A stretch of DNA of 64,000 bases from Gammaproteobacteria bacterium (GCA_028819075.1 JAPPMM010000045.1:62001-126000); one strand, 5' to 3'. Positions 9,227-18,316 are shown, numbered from the stretch's first letter. Notes: generated by a model from the letters alone, not told the origin. Numbers and translations are program-made.

Positions 9227-9858
9227 TCTGGTTCCCTGGGCTCAGGATTTGAGGAGGTGACCGACGCGAAGCTCTGGTCAGCCCATGAGACCAAATCGGC
9301 CTGAGCGTATTCGGTAACGATGTCACCGTAACGATTCGCCAGCATCTTGGTGCTGCTAGGGAATTCCAGCGCGAACTCCTCTAGCACCATCTCGGCCACT
9401 TGATGGGTAGCCCCAACCAAGCCAGCTTCACCGGCCTCATGCATACCCTTCGCAATGCTGGTAACCAGGAGATGACCGCGTAGCAACGCAAGTGCCTTAT
9501 CCTCGTCGACCCAGGTGGGGTGGGGATCAACGGGCGGCGCGTCCACTCGGGGATCCGGCGAGCCACCACCTGGTTCGGCATCAGCCGACGGCAGTGGCAC
9601 TGCCTTTCCGACCTTCTTCGGGTCGTTTCGCCCAATTGCCACGCCTAGCAAGAGCAACCCTGTGCCCCCCAGCCCGCAGAGCAAGTAGGTAAGGTTGATC
9701 CATCCGACCATCAACTGGAACCACCCGACTAGGGTCGCCCAGAACAACGCTGGTCGATCCAAAACGGCACTGACACCCGCCTCTACGACGGTGGCTAATA
9801 CCGTCGCACCGATTATGCCCGCCACGATCCGGCTCCAACGCCCTCGCGCCTTTGTCAC
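9220..9858 (-). CDS. Two-TM membrane protein with cytoplasmic tail, unknown function
   Basis: This is a 212-residue hypothetical protein. The N-terminal third has two hydrophobic segments (about 10-30, VAGIIGATVLATVVEAGVSA; and 45-78, which includes YLLCGLGGTGLLLLGVAIG). A Pro/Asp-rich linker and a soluble alpha-helical tail with LLRGHLLVTSIAKGMHEAG follow. The start is GTG at 9858, preceded by an AAGGGG-type ribosome site. The codon pattern looks real and the frame is intact, unlike its neighbours on both sides. No family recognised. Confidence 0.62.
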   Translation of the reverse strand: MTKARGRWSRIVAGIIGATVLATVVEAGVSAVLDRPALFWATLVGWFQLMVGWINLTYLLCGLGGTGLLLLGVAIGRNDPKKVGKAVPLPSADAEPGGGSPDPRVDAPPVDPHPTWVDEDKALALLRGHLLVTSIAKGMHEAGEAGLVGATHQVAEMVLEEFALEFPSSTKMLANRYGDIVTEYAQADLVSWADQSFASVTSSNPEPREPDA

Positions 9859-10000
9859 ACACCCACCCCTTGCCTCTGCGCTTGCCCCTAGAATGAGCTC
9901 GCCCTAACAGAACCTTTTGGGCGTTACGGGATCAAGGGCTAGCCCCGCGATGGCCTTGGCCTAGAGACCTTGCCTGAGCGTAACGCCTCAGTCCGCGCCC

Positions 10001-10438
10001 CTACCAATCCTCGCAGAAGTGCTTCTCAGCGATCCGACCATCGCCGTCGAACTCAACGCCCTCCCTCTCCAGGATGACGCGCCACTCCTTGGGGAAGACC
10101 GGCCGAATGGAATGCGCGTGAGGGTGTGGGATCATCCGCGTCTTCCGCAAAACGCGCCACCGAGGGACTTCAGGGTCCTTCGAGGACAACTCATGAAGCG
10201 CATTGCCAACCGCCAGCGCGGCCCTGTTCCGCCCGATCTTGCGTGCGACGGCAGCATAACTGGTGACCTTGCCGCTTGGAATCGTGTCGATTTCACACGC
10301 CGGTGCGGTCGTAAGCCGAAGCACAGGGGTCGTGGCCAACGCGCTCCAGCCCACCGGGTAGATCCGCCCTCGAACGCGACTGCCCGCCTCCTCTACGCCG
10401 TCCTCCCGATCCGGGTTTCGGCAGACGCGGCCCTCCAA
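10001..10438 (-). CDS. Alkyltransferase-like (ATL/MGMT C-domain) DNA-binding protein
   Basis: The C-terminal ~95 residues match the DNA-binding domain of O6-alkylguanine alkyltransferases: IPSGKVTSYAAVARKIGR, then AVGNALHEL, then VPRWRVLRK in place of the catalytic PCHRV motif. Loss of the acceptor Cys is the hallmark of alkyltransferase-like proteins, which flag alkylated bases for nucleotide excision repair. Here the motif is PRWRV rather than the usual PWHRV. The first ~50 residues do not resemble the family, so the true start may be internal (a GTG near residue 39) or the 5' end may have been replaced. It lies inside the island. Confidence 0.6.
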   Translation of the reverse strand: MEGRVCRNPDREDGVEEAGSRVRGRIYPVGWSALATTPVLRLTTAPACEIDTIPSGKVTSYAAVARKIGRNRAALAVGNALHELSSKDPEVPRWRVLRKTRMIPHPHAHSIRPVFPKEWRVILEREGVEFDGDGRIAEKHFCEDW

Positions 10439-10698
10439 GCCGCCGATGTGGCCATCCGCGGCGATCTGGACATCGCCTTCGTGGATCGTCGTTTCTGTGT
10501 CTTCGGCGGTGCTGATGGGGGGTCGCCGTTTGGGCTATTCGTCGCTTCGTAGAGCGCCGCCAAGTGCCACCCGCTCGCGCTCCTGTACTTCCTCAAAATC
10601 CGTCGTTCGCACAGCTTGGAGTTGGGGCACCCTCGCCGCCGCCAGCACCACGCCTACCCCGCAAACCTCTTACCCATGCTTTCGCGCTCACCCCCCTT
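10439..10698. other. Gap with possible LRR-protein remnant
   Basis: This 260-base stretch separates the ATL gene from the stop of the LRR-metallopeptidase lipoprotein. Around 10538-10562 the sequence closely resembles the segment near 24178-24205 that encodes ALYEATDG in the second LRR lipoprotein. A short LRR-gene remnant may therefore be present; otherwise I see nothing. Confidence 0.3.
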
Positions 10699-13059
10699 CT
10701 ACTCCGGAACCGGACGCCGTACGATCCGAACCTCCACCCGCTCCCGGAAGGGCTCGGCGGCCCTGGAGGCCGCCGCGTTGTCCCGCATCCGCCAAGGGGT
10801 CGCCTTTGTCATATCCACCGTGTAGCCCGCGTCCGCCAGCGCCGCGAGGGAAAGGCCGTCGCCGCCGGGGCCGCCCCCCCGTCCCATAAGCTCCGGAACA
10901 TCCCAATGGCACCTGCACCCGTCTTCCTGAAGGGGGACGCCGGGCAGGCCTGAATCGCCGCCGCCCGCTCGGTACGCCTCCACGGCGCTGGGGCCCGTGA
11001 AATGCGCCCGGTCTAGCGTCGTCAATCCGGTACGCACCGGCCACTTCACCAAGCCGAGAATGTGGCCGATCTCATGACGCATCAGCCCCTCAACACCAGC
11101 AAATCTGGGGTGTGCCCGTACCTCTCCGCCTGCAGGCTCGTAGGTCGTGGAATCCTCTTCGCCGGGAGGGAAAAAGCATGCAACGGCATACCCTGCGTAC
11201 CCCGTCTCCGCATCGATCCCGGCGTGAATCAGAAGCTCATCCGCCAGCGCCGTTGCCTCGTCGTTGAAGCATCCGGGCCGCCGATCCTTCCACTCCGTGC
11301 CGCCCAACACGGAAGACCACCAGTCGGCAGCCGCTACCATGGTTTCCTCGAAGGCCAGCGGGGCGGGTTGCTCCATCACAATGTCGATCCCGAACGTTCC
11401 CACGGCCCTCCGCACTGACACGCCCGCGACGGCAAGGTAACCGCCGCCGGAAGGCACTAGCTCCACATCCGCACGGCCGATGCTCCGGGGAATCAGTTCA
11501 AGCCAGCCGTCCGCGAAGGACGCGGCCACAACGCCGGGGTCCGAGACACTCACCGCCGGGGCGTGAAGATCATCCGGCAACGCCAGCGACAGGCCGTTTC
11601 CATCCGCGCGCATCAGCGCGAGAGGCAACAGCCGAACATCGGGGTTGGATCGGCAGGGGTACGGGTAGTTTCTCCGTTCGATCAGCCATGCCCGAAGCTG
11701 GGGATCGTTGGGCACGCAAAGCTTGGGATTGCCCGAAAGAAGGATACTCCCCGTCGGCAAATGGAAGCCGCTGGTAGTGGGCAAGCTCGGTATCAACGCG
11801 AGGTTGACAAGTTCCGGAGGGATCGGGCCGGACAGGTCGTTGTCGTGGAGCCACAGGTCTTTCAAGCTGGAGAGGCCGCCCAACTCCGGGGGGATCGGGC
11901 CGGACAGGTTGTTGTCGTTGAGCAACAGGGCTTCCAAGCTGGGGAGGCCGCCCAACTCCGGGGGGATCGAGCCGGACAGGTCGTTGTCTTGGAGCCACAA
12001 TGTTTCCAGGCTGGCAAGGTTGCCAAGCTCCGGGGGGATCGGGCCAGTCAGGACGTTGTCGTGGAGCAACAGTTGTTCCAAACTGGCGAGGTTACCGATC
12101 TCCGGAGGGATTCGCCCAGTCAGGGCGCGGTTTTCGGTGAACGCCAAGCTTACAAGGCTGGCGAGGTTGCCGATCTCCGGGGGAATGGAGCCGGACAGGG
12201 CATTGCCATCGAGGTACAGGCTCGACACCCTGCCATCGTCCCACACCGACACCCCGTGCCATTCCGCAAGCGGAGCGTCTGTCAGCCAGTTTTCGTTGTT
12301 CGTCCAGTTCGGCCCGTCCGTCGCCTCGAACAGGGCCGCCAACGCCGCCCGGTCGGGATGCTCCGTCACTTCCACCGCAAACGCCGCCCGCGCCTCCAGT
12401 CCGTCGGGATCGCGGGCGGTTACGGTCACGGTTGCCCCGCCATGGGCGACCGGACGAAGCCACACCATCCAAGGGCCTCCGGATCGGGCAGAGCAGCAGC
12501 CAGCCTCGACAACGGACGTGTCGGAGCTTTCCGCATCGAACCACAACGAGTCTCCGTCCGGATCGGTGAACGTGCCCGCCAGCACGTCCACCAGTACTTG
12601 TCCCACTTCATCGATCACGGTTTGCGCCGGGATGTCGTCCCCCGCCGCCACCGGAGCCCGGTTCACCGTCACCGCCACCGCAGCCCGCGCCAACTGTCCG
12701 GACGGGTCCGTTGCTGTCACCGTCACCGTTCCCGCCCCCCCGGTTCCGCCGCCCGTCAGGCGCAACGTGTCCCCGGCCACCACCGCCAACACAACCGCCG
12801 TGTCCGTACTGGACGCCGCGAAGGTGAGCGCGTCCCCGTCCGGATCGGTGAAGTACGTCCCCAAAGCCACCGTCACGGGCTCTGCCGGTCCTGGAAGGCG
12901 TTGCGCGGGAATGTCCCCCGTCACCTCTGGAGGCCGATTAACGGGAGGGGGCGGACGATTTGGGTCCGGGGCAGATGGGGTCGGATCGGGGGCCGTCGCG
13001 TCACCGGAGCACGCGGCCACCAGCAGGACTACCGCTAGTCTGCGCTGGTGTCTCGCCAT
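10699..13059 (-). CDS. Lipoprotein with cadherin-like domains, LRRs and leishmanolysin-like (M8) metallopeptidase
   Basis: This is a 786-residue surface lipoprotein. The lipobox LVAAC puts the lipid on Cys17. Two cadherin/Ig-like repeats with FTDPDGD motifs follow (about 42-133 and 137-233), then plant-type leucine-rich repeats of ~24 residues (276-425; consensus L.G.IPPELGNLASL). The C-terminal part carries HEIGHILGL (His662, Glu663, His666), then FTGPSAVEAY, then CHWDVPELMG. His718 and the Met-turn Met725 match the distal third zinc ligand and Met of leishmanolysin-type peptidases. A secreted, membrane-anchored zinc protease is inferred. The C-terminal tail FRERVEVRI is shared with the paralogue at 22297-24921. 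ATG 13059 is chosen because it begins a proper signal peptide. Confidence 0.85.
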   Translation of the reverse strand: MARHQRRLAVVLLVAACSGDATAPDPTPSAPDPNRPPPPVNRPPEVTGDIPAQRLPGPAEPVTVALGTYFTDPDGDALTFAASSTDTAVVLAVVAGDTLRLTGGGTGGAGTVTVTATDPSGQLARAAVAVTVNRAPVAAGDDIPAQTVIDEVGQVLVDVLAGTFTDPDGDSLWFDAESSDTSVVEAGCCSARSGGPWMVWLRPVAHGGATVTVTARDPDGLEARAAFAVEVTEHPDRAALAALFEATDGPNWTNNENWLTDAPLAEWHGVSVWDDGRVSSLYLDGNALSGSIPPEIGNLASLVSLAFTENRALTGRIPPEIGNLASLEQLLLHDNVLTGPIPPELGNLASLETLWLQDNDLSGSIPPELGGLPSLEALLLNDNNLSGPIPPELGGLSSLKDLWLHDNDLSGPIPPELVNLALIPSLPTTSGFHLPTGSILLSGNPKLCVPNDPQLRAWLIERRNYPYPCRSNPDVRLLPLALMRADGNGLSLALPDDLHAPAVSVSDPGVVAASFADGWLELIPRSIGRADVELVPSGGGYLAVAGVSVRRAVGTFGIDIVMEQPAPLAFEETMVAAADWWSSVLGGTEWKDRRPGCFNDEATALADELLIHAGIDAETGYAGYAVACFFPPGEEDSTTYEPAGGEVRAHPRFAGVEGLMRHEIGHILGLVKWPVRTGLTTLDRAHFTGPSAVEAYRAGGGDSGLPGVPLQEDGCRCHWDVPELMGRGGGPGGDGLSLAALADAGYTVDMTKATPWRMRDNAAASRAAEPFRERVEVRIVRRPVPE
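11785..12234 (-). repeat. Plant-type LRR array in lipoprotein 1
   Basis: About six tandem 72-nt units encode ~24-residue repeats of the form LTGPIPPELGNLASLE.L.L. The units are nearly identical at the IPPELG part and diverge at the exposed positions, as expected for a binding surface. Confidence 0.85.
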
Positions 13060-13114
13060 GGTTTCGAGGCCTGGGGAGCTTCGCGGTCGACGGGAGTAGT
13101 TGGCTTCCGCTTGG

Positions 13115-13825
13115 CTAGGCTTGAGAGTCCTCACGCGAGTGCTCCAAGTGCTTGATCCGTTCCTGGGCATCGCGCGGTAGAAACCGAATATCCTTCTCTC
13201 GGACGCGCTTGAACGTGTAGACGTGAACCCGGCCGTCCGAACTCGCGTTCATCAGAGTCCAGAGCTGGATGTCCGGGTTGGACAACTGGATCTGGTGGTG
13301 ATTCAGAAGCGTGATGATCCTATTCAACCACCGGGGAGCCGCGTCCAGAAACGAGAGAGGATCGGCAGTTGGCCCCAGCGTATGAAGCATGTTGCTACAC
13401 CTCCCGTATAGCCTCGGGCACTCATTTCTGGTCAGGAAGCCCGACTCGACCGAAACCGTCTCGATCACCCTGCCGTCCGCGTCCAAGACCTGTCTGGTGG
13501 GGACCGGGTAGTAGTCCTTGTTGGCCGCATCCATGGTCTTCATCAGCAGGGACATCCTCCTCGTCTTCCTGATGTCGGTCCTTCGCTTCTCGTACTCGGA
13601 GAGATCCGACACGAGGGAACCGAGAACGATGGTCTCGAGGATGTTGCGAAGCTGCAGAGCGACAGATTCCGCCATAACCTGTGCGTACATACCATGCATG
13701 CGCAGAAAGAAGTTCACCGCTTCCGTGCGCTTCTTCACCTGCTCCATCAAGTCGCGGTACGAATCCGCGGCGGTGCGGGGCAGTTCCTTGCCGGCGACCG
13801 TCACGGCACCTTCCCGCTGCGCCAT
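13115..13825 (-). CDS. Conserved hypothetical, possibly HEPN-like
   Basis: This 236-residue soluble, mostly helical protein starts at ATG 13825 behind GGAGAAG. It contains KKRTEAVNFFLRMHGMY, a helical stretch LRNILETIVLGSLVSDLSEYEKRR, and YGRCSNMLH, an R-x5-H pattern reminiscent of HEPN-type ribonucleases and related defence proteins. That resemblance is only suggestive. The C-terminus is basic (FKRVREKDIRFLPRDAQERIKHLEHS). It lies upstream of the LRR-metallopeptidase gene on the same strand, 55 nt away, so the two may be co-transcribed. Function is unknown. Confidence 0.6.
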   Translation of the reverse strand: MAQREGAVTVAGKELPRTAADSYRDLMEQVKKRTEAVNFFLRMHGMYAQVMAESVALQLRNILETIVLGSLVSDLSEYEKRRTDIRKTRRMSLLMKTMDAANKDYYPVPTRQVLDADGRVIETVSVESGFLTRNECPRLYGRCSNMLHTLGPTADPLSFLDAAPRWLNRIITLLNHHQIQLSNPDIQLWTLMNASSDGRVHVYTFKRVREKDIRFLPRDAQERIKHLEHSREDSQA

Positions 13826-14077
13826 GGATTGAGCTTCTCCTCGATTCTGGCCACCCGTTCTCTGAGGTCGCCCACATCGTGCATTACCTTGAGCTGGAAC
13901 GCGAGGATGGGTACGCCGATGCCGATAATGGACCATGCTTCGACCGTCATCTGTTTTCTCCGTCCCGCCGTCTTGCTCTACGTTCTTGTTTTTCCCCGAT
14001 ACCTCCGTTCGCCTCCGGGCGACTCCGCAAGGGCACCAGGGCCTTTCGGCGCGTCACCGCCAGCAACAGCCGCAAGT

Positions 14078-14473
14078 TTAGGGCTTCACCGGGTTCGGCT
14101 TCCGCTCCGAGGGCTCGGGAGTCGGGGCGTCTTCGCGCCGTTGCGATCTCTCCGCGAGCAAGGCCACGGTTCGCCGTACGTCTTCAACGGCTGCGCCAAT
14201 CCCGCGCACTTCCGAAAGCGCGTCCCGCAAGCGCCCGTCCATGCGGCCCACCCGCTCACCAATGGCCTTCATTCCGTCTTCGACGTGCCGGAAGTCATTC
14301 CCCCGCAGCCGCTCGTACAGGCGATCCGCCGCCGCTTCGGCGGCCTTCTCGGCCTCCCGCCCCGCCTTCTCCACCGCCCGCGAAACCGTGCGGTCGGACA
14401 GCTTCGCCCACGACCACGCCGCCCCGATCAGCGCGAGCATCGGGAGCACGTCGCCCCATCCCGGCCAGTTCAT
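14078..14473 (-). CDS. Small membrane-anchored coiled-coil protein
   Basis: This is a 131-residue protein. A short N-terminal hydrophobic segment (GWGDVLPMLALIGAAWSWA) is followed by an Ala/Glu/Lys-rich helix (EKAGREAEKAAEAAADRLYERL) and an amphipathic coiled-coil (VEDGMKAIGERVGRMDGRL). GGGGGAGGAACC just upstream of ATG 14473 is a strong ribosome site. Its size and layout resemble small phage accessory or holin-like proteins, but no family is certain. A decayed second copy lies at about 24945-25150 next to the second LRR lipoprotein, so coiled-coil gene and LRR gene seem to travel together. Confidence 0.65.
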   Translation of the reverse strand: MNWPGWGDVLPMLALIGAAWSWAKLSDRTVSRAVEKAGREAEKAAEAAADRLYERLRGNDFRHVEDGMKAIGERVGRMDGRLRDALSEVRGIGAAVEDVRRTVALLAERSQRREDAPTPEPSERKPNPVKP

Positions 14474-14649
14474 GGTTCCTCCCCCTCTATGGGGTCGTGT
14501 GTGTTTAACTCGCGGTCTTCCTGTCAGGTGTTCCGCCAGCGTCACAGCAACATGTTTCAGGGCTTCTGGTGCGTCACGGGTGTGGGAGTCGGTGGCCGGC
14601 CTGTCGGCCAGCGCCATCACTACGGCGCGTACGTCATCCGCCGCATCCG

Positions 14650-15721
14650 GCACCCGAGGGAGAAAGATGCACTCTAGGAGGCACGTGACGCAATTTCCGC
14701 TTCATCCGGTAGTACAGCGCCCGGTAGTAGCTTCCTTTCGTCCGGGCCGCCGCCCACGCCACCTGCGACAACGCATCCCTAAGAGCCACGCGTCCCCCTT
14801 CCTGTCTTCGCGGGACTTTCGCTTCCCGGCGCTCTCGTGGTTGCCCGGGCAGACCCGGGCCCAGGACGCGAGATGCGCGGCGGTCGGGAATCTCGACATG
14901 TCATCGCCGATCTCTGCCAGAAATCGCCTCCGCCGACCGCCGCGCCACCCCCGGAACGCTCTCCAGAAGGGCGAGGGCCGCCCCGAAAGGGCCGGTCGTC
15001 TCCGCGAGGATCCGCGCCTCGATCGTCGCGATCTGGCGGTCCAGCTCGTCGATCATGTCCAGATGTCGGCGAAGCAGGAAGCGGTGGTGGTCGCGAACCA
15101 GCCCGAGAACGACTTCCGCCAGCTCCCGGCGCTTGCACGCAGGCTCCCCTTCGCCAGGCCGGCCGACGGATCGCCCTCGCCCGCGATCATCGCCTCCAGG
15201 ATCGCCCGCCCGGTCGCACCGATGACGTGCGACACCACGGAGCCCAGCTTGACGTTCGTCATTTCCAAGACCTTGCCCACCCGGTTGACCTGCGAACTCC
15301 GCTCCCGCACCAGCGTCTTGCGCAGCCGCGTCAGGTCCCGAGGGTCGCGGATCTCCGCGGGGGGCACGAAGCTTCCCCTGAGCAGCTCACACTCCAGAAG
15401 CTGGGGAACCCATTCACAGTCTCTCACGTCCGTCTTGCGTACGGGAACGTGCTTGACGTGCCGAGCGTTAACCAGCAGCAACCGGAAGCGGTCCTCCAAC
15501 ACGGCCCACACCGGACGCCAGTACACCCCCGTCGACTCCAATGCCGCGTCCGTCACGCCGCGCGACAGCAGCCACGCCCCCAGCCCCTCCAAGCCCTTCA
15601 TCGTCGTCTTGAAGGTCCGCGTCTCCTTCCGGCGAGACCTCTCCCCACCCGGCCGCGGCGTCCGTACGAACGCCACCACCGTCCTCTTATGCACTTCGAG
15701 GCTCGCGCACCGCTCGATCAC
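14650..15721 (-). pseudogene. IS110-family transposase remnant
   Basis: The N-terminal DEDD half (15721 to ~15130) reads LEVHKRTVVAFVR, ALESTGVYWRPVW and NARHVKHVPVRKTDVRDCEWV, typical of IS110 transposases; the usual first Asp (LDVHK) is Glu here. The frame then breaks. FLLRRHLDMIDELDRQIATIEARI and LALLESVPGVARR continue in another frame around 15085-14950. SRFPTAAHLASWARVCPGN continues in a third frame (14899-14770), followed by AAARTKGSYYRALYYR. At least three frame changes make it non-functional. It interrupts the island between the coiled-coil gene and the small gene at 16155. Confidence 0.85.
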
Positions 15722-16154
15722 TACCCTTCATGGCTCCCTCCCTTGGTCTGATGGTGGCCGGGCGGAGACGGGGCGCATTTTCGATTGCGATTTTTCCGTC
15801 CGCGATGTCGGCCCTCGCGGGCCTTCTCAGCACTGCGGGGTTCCCCGAAGCGCCCCTGGTTCTGCCATTACGGCAGCAGCGGCGACCGGGTGCAAGTGTT
15901 TCGGACTGTCCGCCCCGGACGCGCAAGTTCGGCCTCGCCTTTACGGACGGACCCTTTCGGCCCGTTGGATGTAGGAGGCGAACCCCCAACGCCACTCAGG
16001 AGGAGAGCCTAACCCGCAACCGTCAGAATCATCCGCGTAAGCTGGAGGCTGCCATGTGCGATTTCGCCAGAGCCCCGGAAGCGTCCGATCGGTCCCCGGG
16101 GCTCGCACGACCGAGGAAGCGGTTGAGACTAACACGGTAGAGGAGGGTGGCACC
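15722..16154. other. Non-coding region upstream of IS110 remnant
   Basis: About 430 bases show no credible gene. In intact IS110-group elements the region upstream of the recombinase gene encodes the structured bridge RNA, so about 15722-16000 could be its remains. I cannot delimit the element ends or fold the RNA by eye. Confidence 0.35.
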
Positions 16155-16508
16155 ATGCGCGGGAGCAGAGTTGCTCAGAGCAAGGCTCGGCAGCAGACGG
16201 ACGTTAGGCGTAGGGCATCGGATATGTGGATGGGCGCCAGCACGATGTGCGGCGAAACCTCCATGGTGCTTGGAATCACCGTTGGCGAACGGACCTCCGT
16301 TTTCCTGGCGGCACCTGCGGTGATCGAGAGGTTGGCGGATCAGATCGCGACGATGCTCGCGGTACCCGGGGCTGGTGTGCCCGACGGGCTGGCCCAACAT
16401 CGGCTCCCGGGGAATGAAGCCCCCCGCGAGAACGAACGGGCGGGCGTCAGGTCCGTAAAGGCGGGGCGTGGCGCTGCTGGCGGGACTGCTTCGGCGAAAC
16501 GGTGGTGA
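16155..16508 (+). CDS. Small hypothetical protein
   Basis: This 117-residue frame starts at ATG 16155 with GAGGAGG nine bases upstream, a strong ribosome site. The middle reads MVLGITVGERTSVFLAAPAVIERLADQIATMLAVPGAG, a plausible small folded domain. The ends are basic and low in complexity. No family recognised. It is on the opposite strand from most island genes, downstream of the IS110 remnant. Confidence 0.5.
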   Translation: MRGSRVAQSKARQQTDVRRRASDMWMGASTMCGETSMVLGITVGERTSVFLAAPAVIERLADQIATMLAVPGAGVPDGLAQHRLPGNEAPRENERAGVRSVKAGRGAAGGTASAKRW

Positions 16509-16829
16509 GCCGGACGATTTAACCGATCTTTCTTCGGCATCCAACAGCCTTCCCGCAGGGATAATTGGTGGGGGAGCGGACCCCAGAAGGGGGCGGGGAC
16601 GAGCCTGTGAAAACGCGCACGGCCCCGCGCCCGAACCGGGCACCTGTGCCCCTGGGGTCGCTCCCCACCAAGCCCCAAGCGGCTCCTGCGCCCCGGCCGA
16701 CCGTGCGGTGAAGCCGCAAGACGTTCCCGCGCCAGCGGATATGCAGGCCGGGTGGTGCGGATCACCGGAGCGCCAAAATGTGCATCGACCCTCCATGTCG
16801 CTTGCACACCTCCGGTACGGCCCAGCACA
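16509..16829. other. Gap without recognisable gene
   Basis: About 320 bases lie between convergent genes. Open frames exist on both strands, but none has a ribosome site or plausible protein. No strong hairpin is evident. Confidence 0.4.
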
Positions 16830-17789
16830 TCAGGACTCCCACCAGATTCGAGCCCCCGCCAGCCGGTCCGAACTCCATGTCTTGACGCGTTCCGTCAGCC
16901 CCCGGCCCGCACGCCTGCGCGCCCGGTTCTCAAGGGCGATGGCGTGCTTCAGGGCGGCGTTCAGGCCACCGTATTCGTCGAGCGTGCGGACATCTCCCCC
17001 GAGGATGGCCTGCTCGATGCGGGCGAGATCGCGCCGGGTCTCCTCGTCGATTTCGGACGGGCGCGGATACCGCGACCAGTTGGCCAGCACCCGGCTCGTC
17101 CTCCCGTACTCCTTCCATCTCCGGACGACCGCCACCACCTCGATCTTGAGGCCGAGGTCCCAGAGCCCCTTCCAGAGATCGCCGTGCTTCGCGCCCCACG
17201 AGCGGATCGCCGTCGCGGTCTCGTAACCCGGTTCGGCGTAGACGAAGACGGCGCGCTCCGTGTCCAGCGCGATGGGCAGCCCGAGCGGGAAGAAGCGCCG
17301 GAGACCCCCGAGCGCGCCCCGGTAGACCCGTTGGGGAAGAAGCCCCCGCTCGATCCCGAGCGCCTCGAAGGCGGCCACCCGGTCGGCTTCGGTGGGAAGC
17401 CACGGCAGGCGGGGATGTTCGAGCACGTAGTCGAGCCCGAGCAGGCGCCGCATCGTCACCTCCGGCGACGTGATCCTCCGGCGGCGGCGGTCCCCCAAGC
17501 CGAGCGCCTTGTAGATCGGGCGACCGTGGATACGGCAGATCCGGCCGATGCCCTTGATGCCGGGCGGCTTCTCCTCGATCGCCACGCCCTGGGCGACGAG
17601 CTTGCGGACGGCGCGGCCCACCTTTTCGTGGTGGCACCCGAGGAAGCTCGTCCACTGCGCACGGGTGAACACGCCGCCGTGGCGGCAGGCGAGCGCGATC
17701 CATTCGGCCCGGTGCCCCGTCCAGCCCAAAGACCTCAGCGCAGCTGCGCGTTCGCTTGGGTCTGGTAGAGCCTCGCCAGTTCCGCCCAT
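16830..17789 (-). CDS. Winged-helix, replication-relaxation-like protein
   Basis: This 319-residue protein is intact here, and a broken paralogue lies at 6170-7059. The N-terminal ~90 residues (GHRAEWIALACRHGGVFTRAQW...VGRAVRKLVAQGVAIEE) look like a winged-helix domain of the kind seen in plasmid or phage replication-relaxation proteins. The remainder has TMRRLLGLDYVLEH, WLPTEADRVAAFEALGI and LDTERAVFVYAEPG, with a basic tail. A role in replication or regulation of the element is plausible but unproven. The start at 17789 has no clear ribosome site. It follows the small holin-like gene on the same strand by 18 nt. Confidence 0.65.
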   Translation of the reverse strand: MGGTGEALPDPSERAAALRSLGWTGHRAEWIALACRHGGVFTRAQWTSFLGCHHEKVGRAVRKLVAQGVAIEEKPPGIKGIGRICRIHGRPIYKALGLGDRRRRRITSPEVTMRRLLGLDYVLEHPRLPWLPTEADRVAAFEALGIERGLLPQRVYRGALGGLRRFFPLGLPIALDTERAVFVYAEPGYETATAIRSWGAKHGDLWKGLWDLGLKIEVVAVVRRWKEYGRTSRVLANWSRYPRPSEIDEETRRDLARIEQAILGGDVRTLDEYGGLNAALKHAIALENRARRRAGRGLTERVKTWSSDRLAGARIWWES

Positions 17790-17807
17790 CCGGCTAGGCT
17801 GGCGACA

Positions 17808-18038
17808 TCACGAGCCGCGCCCAAGGACGCCGAGAAGCTCGTCGGCCTTGCCGGATTCCACCCTGGCCCGCTCCTTCCCGTGGTCGGCGATGCCTTGGCC
17901 TACGATGTACGCTACGAGAGGCAGCAGCGCCTCTTCCGAGATTGGGAGACCGAGATCTTCGAGGACGACCACTGCCACCCCCGTGAGGGCGGTCAGGAAC
18001 TTCTTCGAACCAAACATCGTTGCGAATGCGTTTCGCAC
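17808..18038 (-). CDS. Small holin-like membrane protein
   Basis: This 76-residue protein reads FGSKKFLTALTGVAVVVLEDLG, then LPLVAYIVGQGIADHGKERA. Two short hydrophobic segments are followed by a charged helical tail. The GQGIADHGKE ending is common in small phage-encoded membrane proteins found near lysis or tail genes. It lies just upstream of the winged-helix gene. A holin-like role is inferred from size and layout only. Confidence 0.6.
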   Translation of the reverse strand: MRNAFATMFGSKKFLTALTGVAVVVLEDLGLPISEEALLPLVAYIVGQGIADHGKERARVESGKADELLGVLGRGS

Positions 18039-18316
18039 AGGTCCTCCTCCTGTAGGGTTTGCACCATTTGCAAACTACGCCCTCGCAGGGCCTTGGACAC
18101 CCTTATCGGGCATGAGCGGGGTGTTGTCGAAAGTCGCCGGACGGCCTTCGTGCGACGCCAGCCTACCCTGTACCCCTGATGTACCCATTCGAGCGTGTTT
18201 CACGTTAGATCGAAGGATTGCAACAAGAGCGACAGGCTACCGGGCCGGGAGTAACCACAGCCTACCTGTGCCACCGAGCACCTACACGGGAGTTGTACCC
18301 CGATCCGGAAGCCGCG
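18039..18316. other. Gap without recognisable gene
   Basis: This is the intergenic region between the divergent holin-like gene and the small plus-strand frames that follow. It presumably holds promoters. No distinct motif is recognised. Confidence 0.35.

Noticed and set aside
11563-13099. Plus-strand repetitive frames across LRR lipoprotein 1
   Set aside because: The periodicity comes from the LRR codons on the other strand.
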